Below are positions 55,780-64,000 of a DNA stretch of 64,000 nt, piece by piece. How positions within the stretch are numbered: position 1 is the stretch's first letter; the number at the start of each line of letters is the position of its first letter. The translations under genes were made by a program, and so were the position numbers. Where the stretch lies: positions 62,001-126,000 of the forward strand of contig JBBJOI010000001.1 of the NCBI GenBank assembly GCA_037721555.1. Direction: 5' to 3'. Below the pieces are notes generated by a model. That model saw only the letters and a program-made list of their open reading frames with translations, was not told the DNA's origin and did not search any database. Source of the stretch: Gaiellasilicea sp037721555 (lineage in GTDB: Bacteria; Actinomycetota; Thermoleophilia; Gaiellales; Gaiellaceae).

Positions 55780-55940
55780 GAGCCTGTCGTGAAAGTCGCG
55801 CACACCAGTTGGCGGCTGCGATACGGCGCCGGATCACCACCCTCGCTCTTGGCCAGGCAGCCGGCCTAGCCGGCGAGCGAGTGCGGCGCCCGGCTACATC
55901 GCAGCCGTCCCCGCCCGCACGCGACTCTCACGACAGGCTC
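55780..55940. mobile_element. 161-bp MITE-like element
   Basis: Terminal inverted repeats of 21 bp (gagcctgtcgtgaaagtcgc at the left; complement at the right with one mismatch) enclose about 120 bp with no ORF. Both ends are flanked by TTAA (55776-55779 and 55941-55944), which looks like a 4-bp target duplication. No transposase. A non-autonomous derivative of an IS is likely; a TTAA target would fit IS701-type preference. Confidence 0.75.
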
Positions 55941-56678
55941 TTAACTCCGTGAAAACTCGAGATCGGCCTGCCGCAGCGTCTCCTCGGAGCCGATGTCGTA
56001 CCAGTCGCCCGGCACGCGCCAGGTGAAGACGTCGGTGCGTGGATAGAGCCACTGGACGAGACGACCGGGCTGATCCGGGTTATTGCCCTGAGCGACATAC
56101 CGCAGGATGAGGGGCAGCACGTGGCGCGGGTAGAAGTAGAGCGCGATCCCCGTCAGCGTGCTCGTCGCCTGCCGAGGCTTCTCCTCGAAGTAGGTGATCC
56201 GACCTTCCTCGTCGATCTCGATCACGTTGTACTTGGACATCTGCTCCAGATCCCCCACGTCGTGCACGCCCACCACGGGAGCGTCGCGCTCCCGGCAGAA
56301 GGCACCGAAACCGGCCAGGTCGTCGGAGAAGAGGTTGTCGCCGGCGACAACGACGAGGTCGTCGTCGACGCGTTCGTGATCGAGCACGAAGGCGATGTCG
56401 CCGATCGCCCCAAGCTTGTCGGCCTCGCTCGCCGTGCCGTCGTCGACCACTGTCACTTCCGGCTGCCCCGACGGCCGCTCCGCCGCCCACTGACGAAAGT
56501 GTGGCGCGAACTTCGAGTTCGTGACGACGTAGATCTCGTCCGGCTGGACGCTCGCGAGGGAACCGAGCACACGATCGAGCATCGGCAAGCCTCCCACGGG
56601 CAGGAGCGCCTTCGGCTGGTCGAGCGTCAACGGGTAGAGCCGCGTCGCGTACCCCGCTGCGATGACGAGCAGCTTCAT
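55941..56678 (-). CDS. Sugar-phosphate nucleotidyltransferase
   Basis: 245 aa from ATG 56678 (MKLLVIAAGYATRLYPLTLD). Rossmann-like core with AAGYATRLYPLT-QPKALLPVG, VVVAGDNLFSD, and FEEKPRQ for substrate binding, as in glucose-1-phosphate thymidylyl/uridylyltransferases (RmlA-like). The TAA stop lies in the TTAA flanking the MITE. Coupled to mtnA by ATGA. Confidence 0.85.
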   Translation of the reverse strand: MKLLVIAAGYATRLYPLTLDQPKALLPVGGLPMLDRVLGSLASVQPDEIYVVTNSKFAPHFRQWAAERPSGQPEVTVVDDGTASEADKLGAIGDIAFVLDHERVDDDLVVVAGDNLFSDDLAGFGAFCRERDAPVVGVHDVGDLEQMSKYNVIEIDEEGRITYFEEKPRQATSTLTGIALYFYPRHVLPLILRYVAQGNNPDQPGRLVQWLYPRTDVFTWRVPGDWYDIGSEETLRQADLEFSRS

Positions 56679-57640
56679 CCGGTGCGCACGGCTCGTGGCA
56701 GCGAGTGTGCGAAGGGGGCTCGGTGCACGCCCGCCTCCGTCACGATCGCTGCGATCAGCTCGGCAGGAGTGACGTCGAAAGCCGGGTTGTACGCCCCGAA
56801 GCGGCTCGTCAGCTCGCCGCCGTCGCGCTCCTCGATCGGGATCTCGGCCCCCGTCGGTGTCTCGGGATCCAAGGTGGAGGTCGGCGCCACGACGTACAAC
56901 GGGATCCCGTGGTGGGCCGCTGCGACCGCGAGGGCGTAGGTGCCGATCTTGTTCGCCGTATCGCCATTGGAAGCGATGCGGTCGGCACCCGTGACGACGC
57001 AGTCGACCTCGCCGCGGCGCATCAGGTGCGCGGCGGCCGAGTCGGCGATGACGGTGCTCGGGATGCCGACGGCCTCCAGCTCCCACGCCGTCAGGCGGGC
57101 CCCTTGGAGGAGCGGCCGGGTCTCGTCGACCCAGACGTGGGCGAGGAGACCTTCCTCCCAGGCCGTCCGCAGGGCACCAACTGCCGACCCGTACCCGCCC
57201 GTGGCGAGGCCGCCGGCGTTGCAATGCGTGAGCGCTCGAGTTTTTGGGCCGAACAGCACCGCTGCATGCGCGGCCATGCGACGGCAGCGATCGACCTCCT
57301 CCTCGTGCAGCTCACGGGCGCGTTCGGGCGAGGGATCGTGCCTCATCTGGTCGAGCGCCCAGACGAGGTTGACCGCCGTCGGGCGCGACGCTGCCAGCAC
57401 GCCGTAGGCCGCGTCGAGGTCCTCTCCTCGCTCGGCCGCGAGCGCGTAGCCGTAGGCCGCCGCGATGCCGATGGCGGGTGCGCCGCGCACGGCGAGCGTC
57501 CTGATCGCCTCGGCCACCGCCGCGGCGGAATCGCAGCGCAGCTCGACCTCCTCGTCCGGCAGCCGGCGCTGGTCGAGCACGACGACCGCCCCAGCTTCCA
57601 GGCGCAGGATCCGTTCGGGAGTCAGCTCGGTCGTGTTCAT
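56675..57640 (-). CDS. mtnA: S-methyl-5-thioribose-1-phosphate isomerase
   Basis: 321 aa. Converts MTR-1-P to MTRu-1-P in the methionine salvage cycle. RGAPAIGIAAAYG, HCNAGGLATGGYG with the catalytic Cys, VDETRPLLQGARLTAWEL, and the catalytic Asp in GADRIASNGDTANKIGTY. Length and start (MNTTELTPERI) normal. An R15P-isomerase-type function is less likely given these motifs. Confidence 0.93.
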   Translation of the reverse strand: MNTTELTPERILRLEAGAVVVLDQRRLPDEEVELRCDSAAAVAEAIRTLAVRGAPAIGIAAAYGYALAAERGEDLDAAYGVLAASRPTAVNLVWALDQMRHDPSPERARELHEEEVDRCRRMAAHAAVLFGPKTRALTHCNAGGLATGGYGSAVGALRTAWEEGLLAHVWVDETRPLLQGARLTAWELEAVGIPSTVIADSAAAHLMRRGEVDCVVTGADRIASNGDTANKIGTYALAVAAAHHGIPLYVVAPTSTLDPETPTGAEIPIEERDGGELTSRFGAYNPAFDVTPAELIAAIVTEAGVHRAPFAHSLPRAVRTG

Positions 57641-57765
57641 TGCTCTAGGAGCGAGGACGATAGCCGCGCCTTCCTTCGGAGCAGCCGCGAGAGCACCGTA
57701 TCGAGCCCGGTGAGCTCGGGCACCTCGGGGCCGCGTGCCTGCACGCGATCGTCGTTGCGTGAGCA

Positions 57766-57799
57766 GCGAGGCCGGCCCCGGTAAACGGGCCGGCCTCGC
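57766..57799 (-). terminator. Strong hairpin downstream of ahcY
   Basis: A 13-bp perfect stem (gcgaggccggccc / gggccggcctcgc) with an 8-nt loop, 11 bp past the ahcY stop. Very stable; no T-tract, typical for actinobacterial terminators. It should separate ahcY from mtnA. Confidence 0.7.
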
Positions 57800-57810
57800 G
57801 ACGGCTCGAG

Positions 57811-59079
57811 CTACGTGCCTTCGTCCCAGGAAGCGAGGTACTTCGCCTGCTCCTCGGTCAACTGGTCGATCTCGATTCCCATAGTCGCGAGCTTGAGGCG
57901 CGCGATCTCGTCGTCGATCTCCTTCGGCACGACGTACACCTTCTTCTCGAGCGAGGCCGCGTTCTGGACGACGTGCTCCGCCGAGAGGGCCTGGTTGGCG
58001 AACGACATGTCCATCACGATCGCCGGGTGCCCCTCGGCGGCGGCGAGGTTGATCAGGCGACCGTCGCCGAGCAGGTAGAGCCGCCGACCGTCGGCGAGCG
58101 TGAACTCCTCCACGAACTCACGGGCGTCGCGAACCTCGCTCGCCAGCGAGCGAAGAGCCCCGATCTCGATCTCGACGTTGAAGTGGCCCGTGTTGCAGAG
58201 GATCGCGCCGTCCTTCATGCGCTCCATGTGCTTGGCCGAGATCACCGACTTGTTGCCGGTGGCGGTGCAGAAGATGTCACCGATCTCTGCCGCCTTCTCC
58301 ATCGAGAGCACCTCGAAGCCCTCCATTGCCGCCTCGAGCGCAGGCATCGGGTCGACCTCAGTGACGATCACGTGCGCCCCGAGGCCCTTCGCGCGCATCG
58401 CGACCCCGCGGCCGACCCAGCCGTAGCCGGCGACGACGAAGCGCTTGCCGGCGATCAGGACGTTCGTCGCCCGGATGATGCCGTCGATCGTCGACTGGCC
58501 CGTTCCGTAGCGGTTGTCGAACAGGTGCTTCGTCCGCGCCTCGTTCACCGCCACCACGGGGAAGCCGAGCTTGCCGTCCCGCTCCAGCGCCTTCAGGCGG
58601 ATCACGCCGGTCGTCGTCTCCTCGGTGCCGGCGATCACGTCACCGAGCTGCTCGCGACGGGCGCTGTGCAGGACGCCGATCACGTCTGCGCCGTCGTCCA
58701 TCGTGATGTGCGGCTTGTGGTCGACGGCAGCCTCGATGTGCGCGTAGTAGGTGTCGTTGTCCTCGCCCTTGATCGCGAAGACGGAGATGCCGTACTCCTC
58801 GACAAGAGCCGCCGCGACGTCGTCCTGGGTCGACAGCGGGTTGGAGGCGCACAGCACGACGTCTGCCCCACCCGCCTTGAGAGTGCGCATCAGGTTGGCC
58901 GTCTCCGTCGTCACGTGCAGGCACGCAGAGATCCGATAGCCCGAGAGGGGCCGCTCCGAGTCGAACCGCTCGCGGATCGCAGCCAGCACCGGCATCTGCC
59001 GGTCGGCCCATTCGATCCGCCGCTTGCCCTCCGGGGCGAGCGCCAGATCCTTGACGTCATGTCGCTGTGTCGTAGCCAT
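57811..59079 (-). CDS. ahcY: Adenosylhomocysteinase
   Basis: 422 aa. Hydrolyses S-adenosylhomocysteine to adenosine and homocysteine. LSGYRISACLHVTTETANLM, the substrate loop DNRYGTGQSTIDG, NAD-binding GYGWVGRGVA, NTGHFNVEIE. Shorter than eukaryotic forms, lacking the C-terminal KPDHYRY tail; archaeal-like in length. Preceded on the same strand by the MerR gene. Confidence 0.95.
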   Translation of the reverse strand: MATTQRHDVKDLALAPEGKRRIEWADRQMPVLAAIRERFDSERPLSGYRISACLHVTTETANLMRTLKAGGADVVLCASNPLSTQDDVAAALVEEYGISVFAIKGEDNDTYYAHIEAAVDHKPHITMDDGADVIGVLHSARREQLGDVIAGTEETTTGVIRLKALERDGKLGFPVVAVNEARTKHLFDNRYGTGQSTIDGIIRATNVLIAGKRFVVAGYGWVGRGVAMRAKGLGAHVIVTEVDPMPALEAAMEGFEVLSMEKAAEIGDIFCTATGNKSVISAKHMERMKDGAILCNTGHFNVEIEIGALRSLASEVRDAREFVEEFTLADGRRLYLLGDGRLINLAAAEGHPAIVMDMSFANQALSAEHVVQNAASLEKKVYVVPKEIDDEIARLKLATMGIEIDQLTEEQAKYLASWDEGT

Positions 59080-59115
59080 CCATTCCTCTCGTGTCCGTCG
59101 TCGTCAGTTGTCGTG

Positions 59116-59448
59116 TCAGGCGGCGAGCAGCCGCTCGTGCTTTCGCTGCTCCCACTCGAACCAGTCGCCCCCCGCGCCGCTCGACTCCAGCCACGACTCC
59201 ACGGCCGCCCGAAGCTCGAGCTCGTGGCGCAGGCGCGCGGCGAAGGCCAGCTCGTCGAGCTCGACCGTGTAGCGCTCCCGCAACTCGCGGAGCGAGCGCA
59301 GCTGGTTCAGGTCACGGATGCCGTACGAGCGGTAGCCGGAATCGGTTCGCGCCGGGACGACGAGGCGCAGGCCTTCGAGGTAGCGGAGCATCCGGGGCGA
59401 CCAGCCCGAACTCGAGGCGGCCTGGCCAACGGTGAAGCGTTGCAGCAT
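59116..59448 (-). CDS. MerR-family regulator upstream of ahcY
   Basis: 110 aa from ATG 59448 with GAGG before it (MLQRFTVGQAASSSGWSPRM). MerR HTH: LRYLEGLRLVVPARTDSGYR, SYGIRDLNQLRSLREL. The dimerisation helix is followed by a short C-terminal part (ESSGAGGDWFEWEQRKHERL) without Cys. Seems dedicated to ahcY, 36 bp downstream, and to itself through the dyad at 59456-59481. Confidence 0.85.
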   Translation of the reverse strand: MLQRFTVGQAASSSGWSPRMLRYLEGLRLVVPARTDSGYRSYGIRDLNQLRSLRELRERYTVELDELAFAARLRHELELRAAVESWLESSGAGGDWFEWEQRKHERLLAA

Positions 59449-59455
59449 CGTCCTC

Positions 59456-59481
59456 AACCTTACCACAGTTATGGCAAGGTT
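59456..59481 (-). promoter_or_regulatory. Inverted repeat operator of the MerR gene
   Basis: aaccttaccacagttatgg then caaggtt: a dyad AACCTT-n-CCA / TGG-n-AAGGTT centred 20 bp before the MerR start. This kind of dyad, near the promoter, is the usual MerR-family site, so autoregulation is likely. Confidence 0.6.
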
Positions 59482-59487
59482 CCTACC

Positions 59488-59910
59488 TCAGGGATCCGAG
59501 CTCCCTTCACGCCCGTAGAGATCCTCGAGCCGGACGACGTCGTCCAGCTGCGGCGTCGACACCTCCAGGATCGTCGTGTCCACGAGCGCCTTGACCCGAT
59601 GAACGGTGCCCGGGGGGTAGTGGAAGGCCATCCCGGCCTCCACGATCTCCTGCTGCAGCACCGCCTCGCCGGCGTCGCCCAGCTCGAGCAGCACGCGCCC
59701 TGATTGGACGAGCCACGACTCGTCCTTTTCGTTGTGGAACTGGAGGCTGAGCGAACAGCCCGCCTTCACGAAGAGCACCTTGCCGCAGTAGCGCTCGGTG
59801 AGAGCCCAGATTAGCTCGTAACCCCAGGGCTTCTCGACGCGGCGCACCTCGGAGATCCAGCGATCCAGGGAATCGATGTTGGGGCTGTCGATGCTCAGGC
59901 CGTCGAGCAT
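59488..59910 (-). CDS. Cupin, mannose-6-phosphate isomerase type II-like
   Basis: 140 aa from ATG 59910 (MLDGLSIDSPNIDSLDRWIS), or 144 from ATG 59922. Double-stranded beta-helix with VEKPWGYELIWA, SLQFHNEKDESWLVQSGRV and YPPGTVHRVKAL holding the metal ligands. Follows the sugar nucleotidyltransferase by 5 bp or overlaps it; likely acts on sugar phosphates. Confidence 0.85.
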   Translation of the reverse strand: MLDGLSIDSPNIDSLDRWISEVRRVEKPWGYELIWALTERYCGKVLFVKAGCSLSLQFHNEKDESWLVQSGRVLLELGDAGEAVLQQEIVEAGMAFHYPPGTVHRVKALVDTTILEVSTPQLDDVVRLEDLYGREGSSDP

Positions 59911-59914
59911 AGAC

Positions 59915-60616
59915 CTATGCATTCTCGAGCTGCCAATCCGGGTGCGCGGCGAGGTACTCCTCCGCACGCCGGAGATCCTTCGGCGTGTTGACGGTGAGCC
60001 AGGCACCGGTGTGGCGAAACGCCCGCAGCTGCCCTTCCTGCGCCAGCGCTGGGAACGTGCTCTGCTCATGGTCGCCCTTCTCGGGCAGCCGGGCCAGTGC
60101 CTCCGCGCCGAGGACGTACACCCCCGCGTTCACCCAGTGCTCGAGCTTGGGAGCCTCCCTGAAGCCCCGGATGCCGTCGTCTTCGTCCAGCTCGACGACG
60201 CCGAAAGGAGAGTTGACCTGCGCGACCACCACGGTGGCCGCGGCCGCCCGCTCTCTGTGCCGCGCGATCAGCCCTGCGTAGTCGAGGTCGAGGAGCTCGT
60301 CGCCGTTCATCGCGAGCACGGCGCCGGCTTCGCCGCGGCGCGCGGCGGCGAAGCGGAGGCCGCCGCCGCGGCCGAGCGGCTCAGGCTCCCCGGCGGCGAC
60401 GATCTCGACTCCAAGCCCTGCCAGGCCGTCCACGAACTGCTGCTCCTGGCCGACCGAGCACGCCACGATTGCTCGCGTGACGCCCGCTGCTGCGAGCCTG
60501 CGAATCGTGTAGCCAAGGAGCGGCCGGCCCCCAACGGGCACGAGCGGCTTCGGCCTGCCGCGGGCCGCGTCGCCGAGCCGCTCCGCCTTACCTCCAGCGA
60601 GGATCAACGCCTCCAT
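59915..60616 (-). CDS. Mannose-1-phosphate guanylyltransferase-like nucleotidyltransferase
   Basis: 233 aa from ATG 60616 (MEALILAGGKAERLGDAARG). ILAGGKAERL with RPKPLVPVGG, MNGDELLDLD for Mg2+, and WVNAGVYVLGAEAL. Closest in layout to GDP-mannose or heptose-type nucleotidyltransferases. Upstream neighbour ugd and downstream cupin suggest an operon making nucleotide sugars. Confidence 0.85.
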   Translation of the reverse strand: MEALILAGGKAERLGDAARGRPKPLVPVGGRPLLGYTIRRLAAAGVTRAIVACSVGQEQQFVDGLAGLGVEIVAAGEPEPLGRGGGLRFAAARRGEAGAVLAMNGDELLDLDYAGLIARHRERAAAATVVVAQVNSPFGVVELDEDDGIRGFREAPKLEHWVNAGVYVLGAEALARLPEKGDHEQSTFPALAQEGQLRAFRHTGAWLTVNTPKDLRRAEEYLAAHPDWQLENA

Positions 60617-60629
60617 CGAGGAGGCTCCA

Positions 60630-61913
60630 TCAAGACGGGGCGGCGCGGCCGATGCCGTCGTAGACGAACCCGGCGGCACGCATGGCCTGCGGATCCAGCA
60701 TGTTACGACCGTCAACGAGGAGTGGGTTGCGCATGCGGCCCGCGGCGTCCGCCCAGTCGAGCTGGGCCAGCTGCGCCCACTCTGTGACGAGCACGGCGGC
60801 ATCGGCGCCGTCGAGCGCCTCGAGCGGGTCGGCACAGATGGTCGCGCGTGGCAGCGCAGCTGCCCCGTCGGCGACGGGATCCCACGCGCGGACGTCGGCT
60901 CCCTCGGCGACGAGGCGACCCGCGAGGACGAGGCTCGGCGCCTCACGCATGTCGTCCGTGTTCGGCTTGAACGCGAGTCCCAGGAGCGCGACGGTCTTGC
61001 CGCGGAGGCTGCCGAGATGCTGCTGGAGCTTTCCGATCACCCGCCGCTTCTGCAGCTCGTTCACCTCGATCACCGAGTTGAGGAGCTGGAAGTGGTACCC
61101 GGAGTTGGCGGCGAGCTGCTTCAGCGCCAGTGAGTCCTTCGGGAAACACGAGCCGCCGTAGCCAATGCCGGCGCGGAGGAAGCTCGGGCCAATGCGACGG
61201 TCGAGGCCGACGCCCTCTGCCACGCGCACGACGTCCGCCCCCGTCACCTCGCAGACGTTGGCGATCTCGTTGATGAAGCTGATCCGCGTCATCAGGGCGG
61301 CGTTGGCGGCAAGCTTGATCATCTCGGCCGACGCCACGTCACAGCGGACGACCGGGCCGCCGATGCCGCGGTGCAGCACGGCCACGGCGTCCGCGTCGAC
61401 GGGGTCGAACGCACCGACGACGATGCGATCGGGCTGCTGAAAGTCGTGCACCGCGGTGCCCTCAGCCGTGAACTCGGGATTCGAGACGTAACCGACGTGC
61501 GTCAGGCCGCGCTCGTCGAGCCGGTGGCGCACCTTCTCGCCCGTCCCGACGGGGACCGTGCTCTTCATCACGACGATCGCCTGCCCCTGAAGGCCCGCGA
61601 GCTCGTCGACAACGGTCCAGACGGCGGACAGATCCGCGTCTCCGGAGTACGTCGGCGGCGTTCCGACTGCCACGTAGAGGAACTCGGCGTCCCGCACTGC
61701 CTCCGAGACGTCGAGCGTGTAGGCGAGTCGGGCCGTATTGCGCGACAGCATCTCCTCGAGACCAGGCTCGAAGATCGGCACCTCACCCCGCCGAAGCGCC
61801 TCGATCCGCGCGGGCACGACGTCACGGATCGTCACGTCGTGCCCGAGATCTGCGAAGCACGCGCCCGTCACGAGCCCGACGTAGCCTGCGCCGAAAACAG
61901 CAACCTTGCTCAC
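60630..61913 (-). CDS. ugd: UDP-glucose 6-dehydrogenase
   Basis: 427 aa. Oxidises UDP-glucose to UDP-glucuronate. Rossmann VAVFGAGYVGLVTGACFADL, catalytic Cys in GGSCFPKDSLAL, catalytic Lys in KLAANAALM, and UDP-binding C-terminal domain. First gene of the sugar-nucleotide run after the LCP gene. Confidence 0.95.
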   Translation of the reverse strand: MSKVAVFGAGYVGLVTGACFADLGHDVTIRDVVPARIEALRRGEVPIFEPGLEEMLSRNTARLAYTLDVSEAVRDAEFLYVAVGTPPTYSGDADLSAVWTVVDELAGLQGQAIVVMKSTVPVGTGEKVRHRLDERGLTHVGYVSNPEFTAEGTAVHDFQQPDRIVVGAFDPVDADAVAVLHRGIGGPVVRCDVASAEMIKLAANAALMTRISFINEIANVCEVTGADVVRVAEGVGLDRRIGPSFLRAGIGYGGSCFPKDSLALKQLAANSGYHFQLLNSVIEVNELQKRRVIGKLQQHLGSLRGKTVALLGLAFKPNTDDMREAPSLVLAGRLVAEGADVRAWDPVADGAAALPRATICADPLEALDGADAAVLVTEWAQLAQLDWADAAGRMRNPLLVDGRNMLDPQAMRAAGFVYDGIGRAAPS

Positions 61914-61941
61914 GACGACGAGCCTACTTCCCCGACGCGCT

Positions 61942-63915
61942 TCACTTGATCCGAGCGATCGGCTTGAGGCCCTTCGCGATCGCGAGCATGGTGTCGTTCG
62001 AGAGCGAGTTCTTGAGCGTGTTGACTACCCAGTAGGTCGCGCCACCGTGCCGGAGGACGACCATGTGGAGCTTGGGCCCCGTGTAGTGAAGCTCGTACGC
62101 CCGCCCGCCGATCAGTCGGGCATGGTTGCGTTCCGAGAGGACCGGCGCATCCATCCAGTCGGTCATCTGGACGCCCCAGTACTCGTTCGCCCAGGTTCCA
62201 GACCGATACGTGAGCCGCAGCGTCTTGTGCTCGTTGTCGGGCTCGTCGATCCAGTACAACCGGACCGGGCGCCCGGAATCGTCGATTGAGGAGTTGCGCT
62301 CGATCACGGTCGGCACCATTACCGTGAACGGGAGCTTCGACATGCGCTCGCGCAGATACCCGAGCGACGCCTCCGCCCCGGGCTCGACGTTCGGCGGCTG
62401 CTTCTTCGGCGTCTTGTCCACCGGCGCCTCGGCAAGCCTCCCGTGGTGGGTCTGTCCCAGCGTCACGAGCAGCATCGCGGCGTACCCGAGCCGCCTGGTC
62501 TTGGCGGTCATCGGCACGATCTCGTCCGTACCGAAGAGCGCGGCGACGTTCCTCGCCGCGGCCTCCGTCCCAGACTGCCGCGGGTCGTAAGCGACCTCGG
62601 TCTCGAAGTAGTCGTAACTCGGTGCGTCCGCCGAGCGGCCTTCGGGCGGGGAGAGCATCGCGTAGCCGCGCTGGCCGAGAAGGTAGCTCGCATTCGCGGC
62701 CGAGCCGTCAACCCCGTTGCCGTTCAGCACCGTCACCGTCGTGTTGCGCGGCAGCGGGGCCTTTGCCGCCTTCCGCTTCGGCTTCTCGTTCAGCGCGACC
62801 GCCGTGGCCTTGTCCGGCGACTCGACATCTGGGTTCGTGAACTCCTGAATCGCCTTTCCGAGATTCTCCGGTGCCGCATGCAGCTGGTAGGAAGCATCTT
62901 CCTCGAGCCCCTCGATCGTCGTCTGGAAGACGTGCCCGGGCGGCAGGCTGTAGGCCAGAAGCGCATACGACCGCAGCAGGTCGATGTCGACCTCCTTGTC
63001 GCCGCCTCGTCCGACCTCGACGTTCTTCGTGATCGCCGAGACGAGCCGCGGTACGGTCAGGGCGAGGCTCGTGCCGGAGAGCTGATCCCTGATCTGCGCC
63101 TTCAGGGCGCCGACAAAGAGCTGCTGGCGCACGATGCGGGCCAGGTCGGAGTCCACATGCCGGTAGCGCACGTAGTCCAGCGCCTGGTAGCCCGTCAGCT
63201 TCTGGTAGCCCGGCTGGAGGTTGATCGTCGCATAGCCGAACGGGCCGCCGCGGTCGTTGAAATAGCGCCGATCGACGTCGAGCCACACGCCCCCGAGGCT
63301 GTCGACCACCTGACGGAAGCCCCGGAAGTTGACCGTGACGAGGTAGTTGATCGGCAGGCCGGTGAGCTTTCGCACCGTCTCGAGTGTTCCGGTCGTACCG
63401 CACTCGGAGTAGGCCTCGTTGATGCGGCCGCGGTAGGTCGGCTTCCCTGGGCAGGTGACGTCTACCGTCAGATCGCGAGGAAACGAGAGCAGCGAGATCG
63501 AATCGCTGCCTGGATCGGCGCGCACGAGCATGACGGTGTCCGAGCGCGATTGGACGCCGGCGTCCTCACCCTTCCGCTTGTCGTAGCCGACGATGAGCGC
63601 CGTCGCCGGTCCGTTGGCCGGAGCGATGTCCAGCTGCCTCTGCGCGATCACGACGTCCGGGGTGGTCGCGCGGAGATCCGAGACGCGCTGCTCGAGGAAG
63701 AGGTAGTAGCCGCCGCCCACGGCACCGACCGCCATCAGCAGGGTGACGATGGCCCAGCCGAGGATCGCCGCGGCGAGACTCAGGCGGCTGCGCCGCTCCG
63801 GCTCCGGTTGACGGTAGATCGTGACGGCCGACAGTGCCCCGGGCGGGAGCACCGCCCGGCCGTTACCGTTCACGGCCGCTGCGCGGCCCATGCCTCTCTT
63901 CAGCGTCGTCCGCAT
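61942..63915 (-). CDS. LytR-CpsA-Psr family cell-wall glycopolymer ligase
   Basis: 657 aa. Membrane helix at about 47-75 (AAAILGWAIVTLLMAVGAVG). LCP domain with RSDTVMLVRADP, LSFPRDLTVDV, RINEAYSECG, DYVRYRHVDSDLARIVRQQ; the arginines bind the lipid pyrophosphate. Then a LytR_C domain (TVTVLNGNGVDGSAANASYL). The last about 140 residues are unassigned (LTYRSGTWANEYWGVQMTDW). Attaches glycopolymers to peptidoglycan; the adjacent ugd supplies activated sugars. Long for the family because of the extra domain. Confidence 0.93.
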   Translation of the reverse strand: MRTTLKRGMGRAAAVNGNGRAVLPPGALSAVTIYRQPEPERRSRLSLAAAILGWAIVTLLMAVGAVGGGYYLFLEQRVSDLRATTPDVVIAQRQLDIAPANGPATALIVGYDKRKGEDAGVQSRSDTVMLVRADPGSDSISLLSFPRDLTVDVTCPGKPTYRGRINEAYSECGTTGTLETVRKLTGLPINYLVTVNFRGFRQVVDSLGGVWLDVDRRYFNDRGGPFGYATINLQPGYQKLTGYQALDYVRYRHVDSDLARIVRQQLFVGALKAQIRDQLSGTSLALTVPRLVSAITKNVEVGRGGDKEVDIDLLRSYALLAYSLPPGHVFQTTIEGLEEDASYQLHAAPENLGKAIQEFTNPDVESPDKATAVALNEKPKRKAAKAPLPRNTTVTVLNGNGVDGSAANASYLLGQRGYAMLSPPEGRSADAPSYDYFETEVAYDPRQSGTEAAARNVAALFGTDEIVPMTAKTRRLGYAAMLLVTLGQTHHGRLAEAPVDKTPKKQPPNVEPGAEASLGYLRERMSKLPFTVMVPTVIERNSSIDDSGRPVRLYWIDEPDNEHKTLRLTYRSGTWANEYWGVQMTDWMDAPVLSERNHARLIGGRAYELHYTGPKLHMVVLRHGGATYWVVNTLKNSLSNDTMLAIAKGLKPIARIK

Positions 63916-64000
63916 AGGTGGAACCCGACGCTGCGGGCGCCGGAGAAGCTCGCAGGATAGCCGAGCGGCTGGATGACCTCAGGCGCGCCCGCGGGAGGCG

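Noticed and set aside
59080..59115. SAH riboswitch before ahcY
   Set aside because: The 36-bp gap is too short and holds no matching structure; the MerR gene is immediately upstream.

Overview
This window is very GC-rich bacterial DNA. Core gene order (ruvC-ruvA-ruvB near yebC, pdxT and pdxS; prfB-ftsE-ftsX near smpB and ssrA; hpf near secA; ahcY preceded by a MerR gene), class E-type sortase, GTG starts and pervasive ATGA start/stop overlaps point to Actinomycetota. A complete V-type ATPase, a SUV3-like helicase and the weak resemblance to model actinobacteria suggest a deep lineage such as Thermoleophilia; this placement is inference.

Layout. 1-7.6 kb: Holliday junction resolution genes (ruvCAB), a frameshifted FHA gene, yebC, PLP synthase (pdxT, pdxS), and a secreted repeat protein followed by its sortase. 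7.68-31.02 kb: a probable 23.3-kb integrative island. It is bounded by an 18-bp direct repeat; one copy is the 3' end of a CAU-anticodon tRNA at 31.0 kb, the other sits at 7.68 kb. Just inside each end lies a similar tandem GTGGGGGCAC element (candidate integrase arm sites). The island carries a tyrosine integrase with an excisionase-like gene, an HTH/nucleotidyltransferase pair, an IS110 remnant, decayed genes and three small secreted proteins.

The cargo is the most interesting part. Three minus-strand transcription units each start with a sigma70-type promoter followed at once by a homologous structured leader. The leaders have GGGGAGTA near the 5' end, CGTCA in the middle, GAGACC at the 3' end, and stems kept by compensatory changes. 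These are the hallmarks of the yybP-ykoY (Mn2+) riboswitch. Leader A precedes a small basic ORF and a tandem universal stress protein. Leader B precedes a TFIIB-type zinc-ribbon protein, a 34-aa ORF and a CtpF-like P-type ATPase. Leader C precedes a paralogous zinc-ribbon protein and the entire nine-gene V-ATPase operon (D-G-I-K-E-C-F-A-B). A TerC-family protein and a beta-carbonic anhydrase lie next to it. I infer a mobile, Mn2+-responsive ion/pH homeostasis module; V-ATPase control by this riboswitch class is not something I know to be described.

31-41 kb: mostly metabolic genes (YjbQ, a C26 glutamine hydrolase, two SDRs, an MFS transporter, a fused E1 alpha/beta dehydrogenase, a VOC protein) and a repeat-filled intergenic region at 33.8-34.4 kb. 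41.4-55.7 kb: translation and secretion core: ssrA, smpB, ftsX, ftsE, prfB with a programmed frameshift, secA, hpf and comF, with a SUV3-like helicase, a SemiSWEET and a decayed aminoglycoside nucleotidyltransferase between them. 55.8-64 kb: a 161-bp MITE-like element, then mtnA, ahcY, a MerR regulator, two sugar nucleotidyltransferases, a cupin, UDP-glucose dehydrogenase and an LCP cell-wall ligase: methyl-cycle recycling next to sugar-nucleotide and envelope polymer synthesis.
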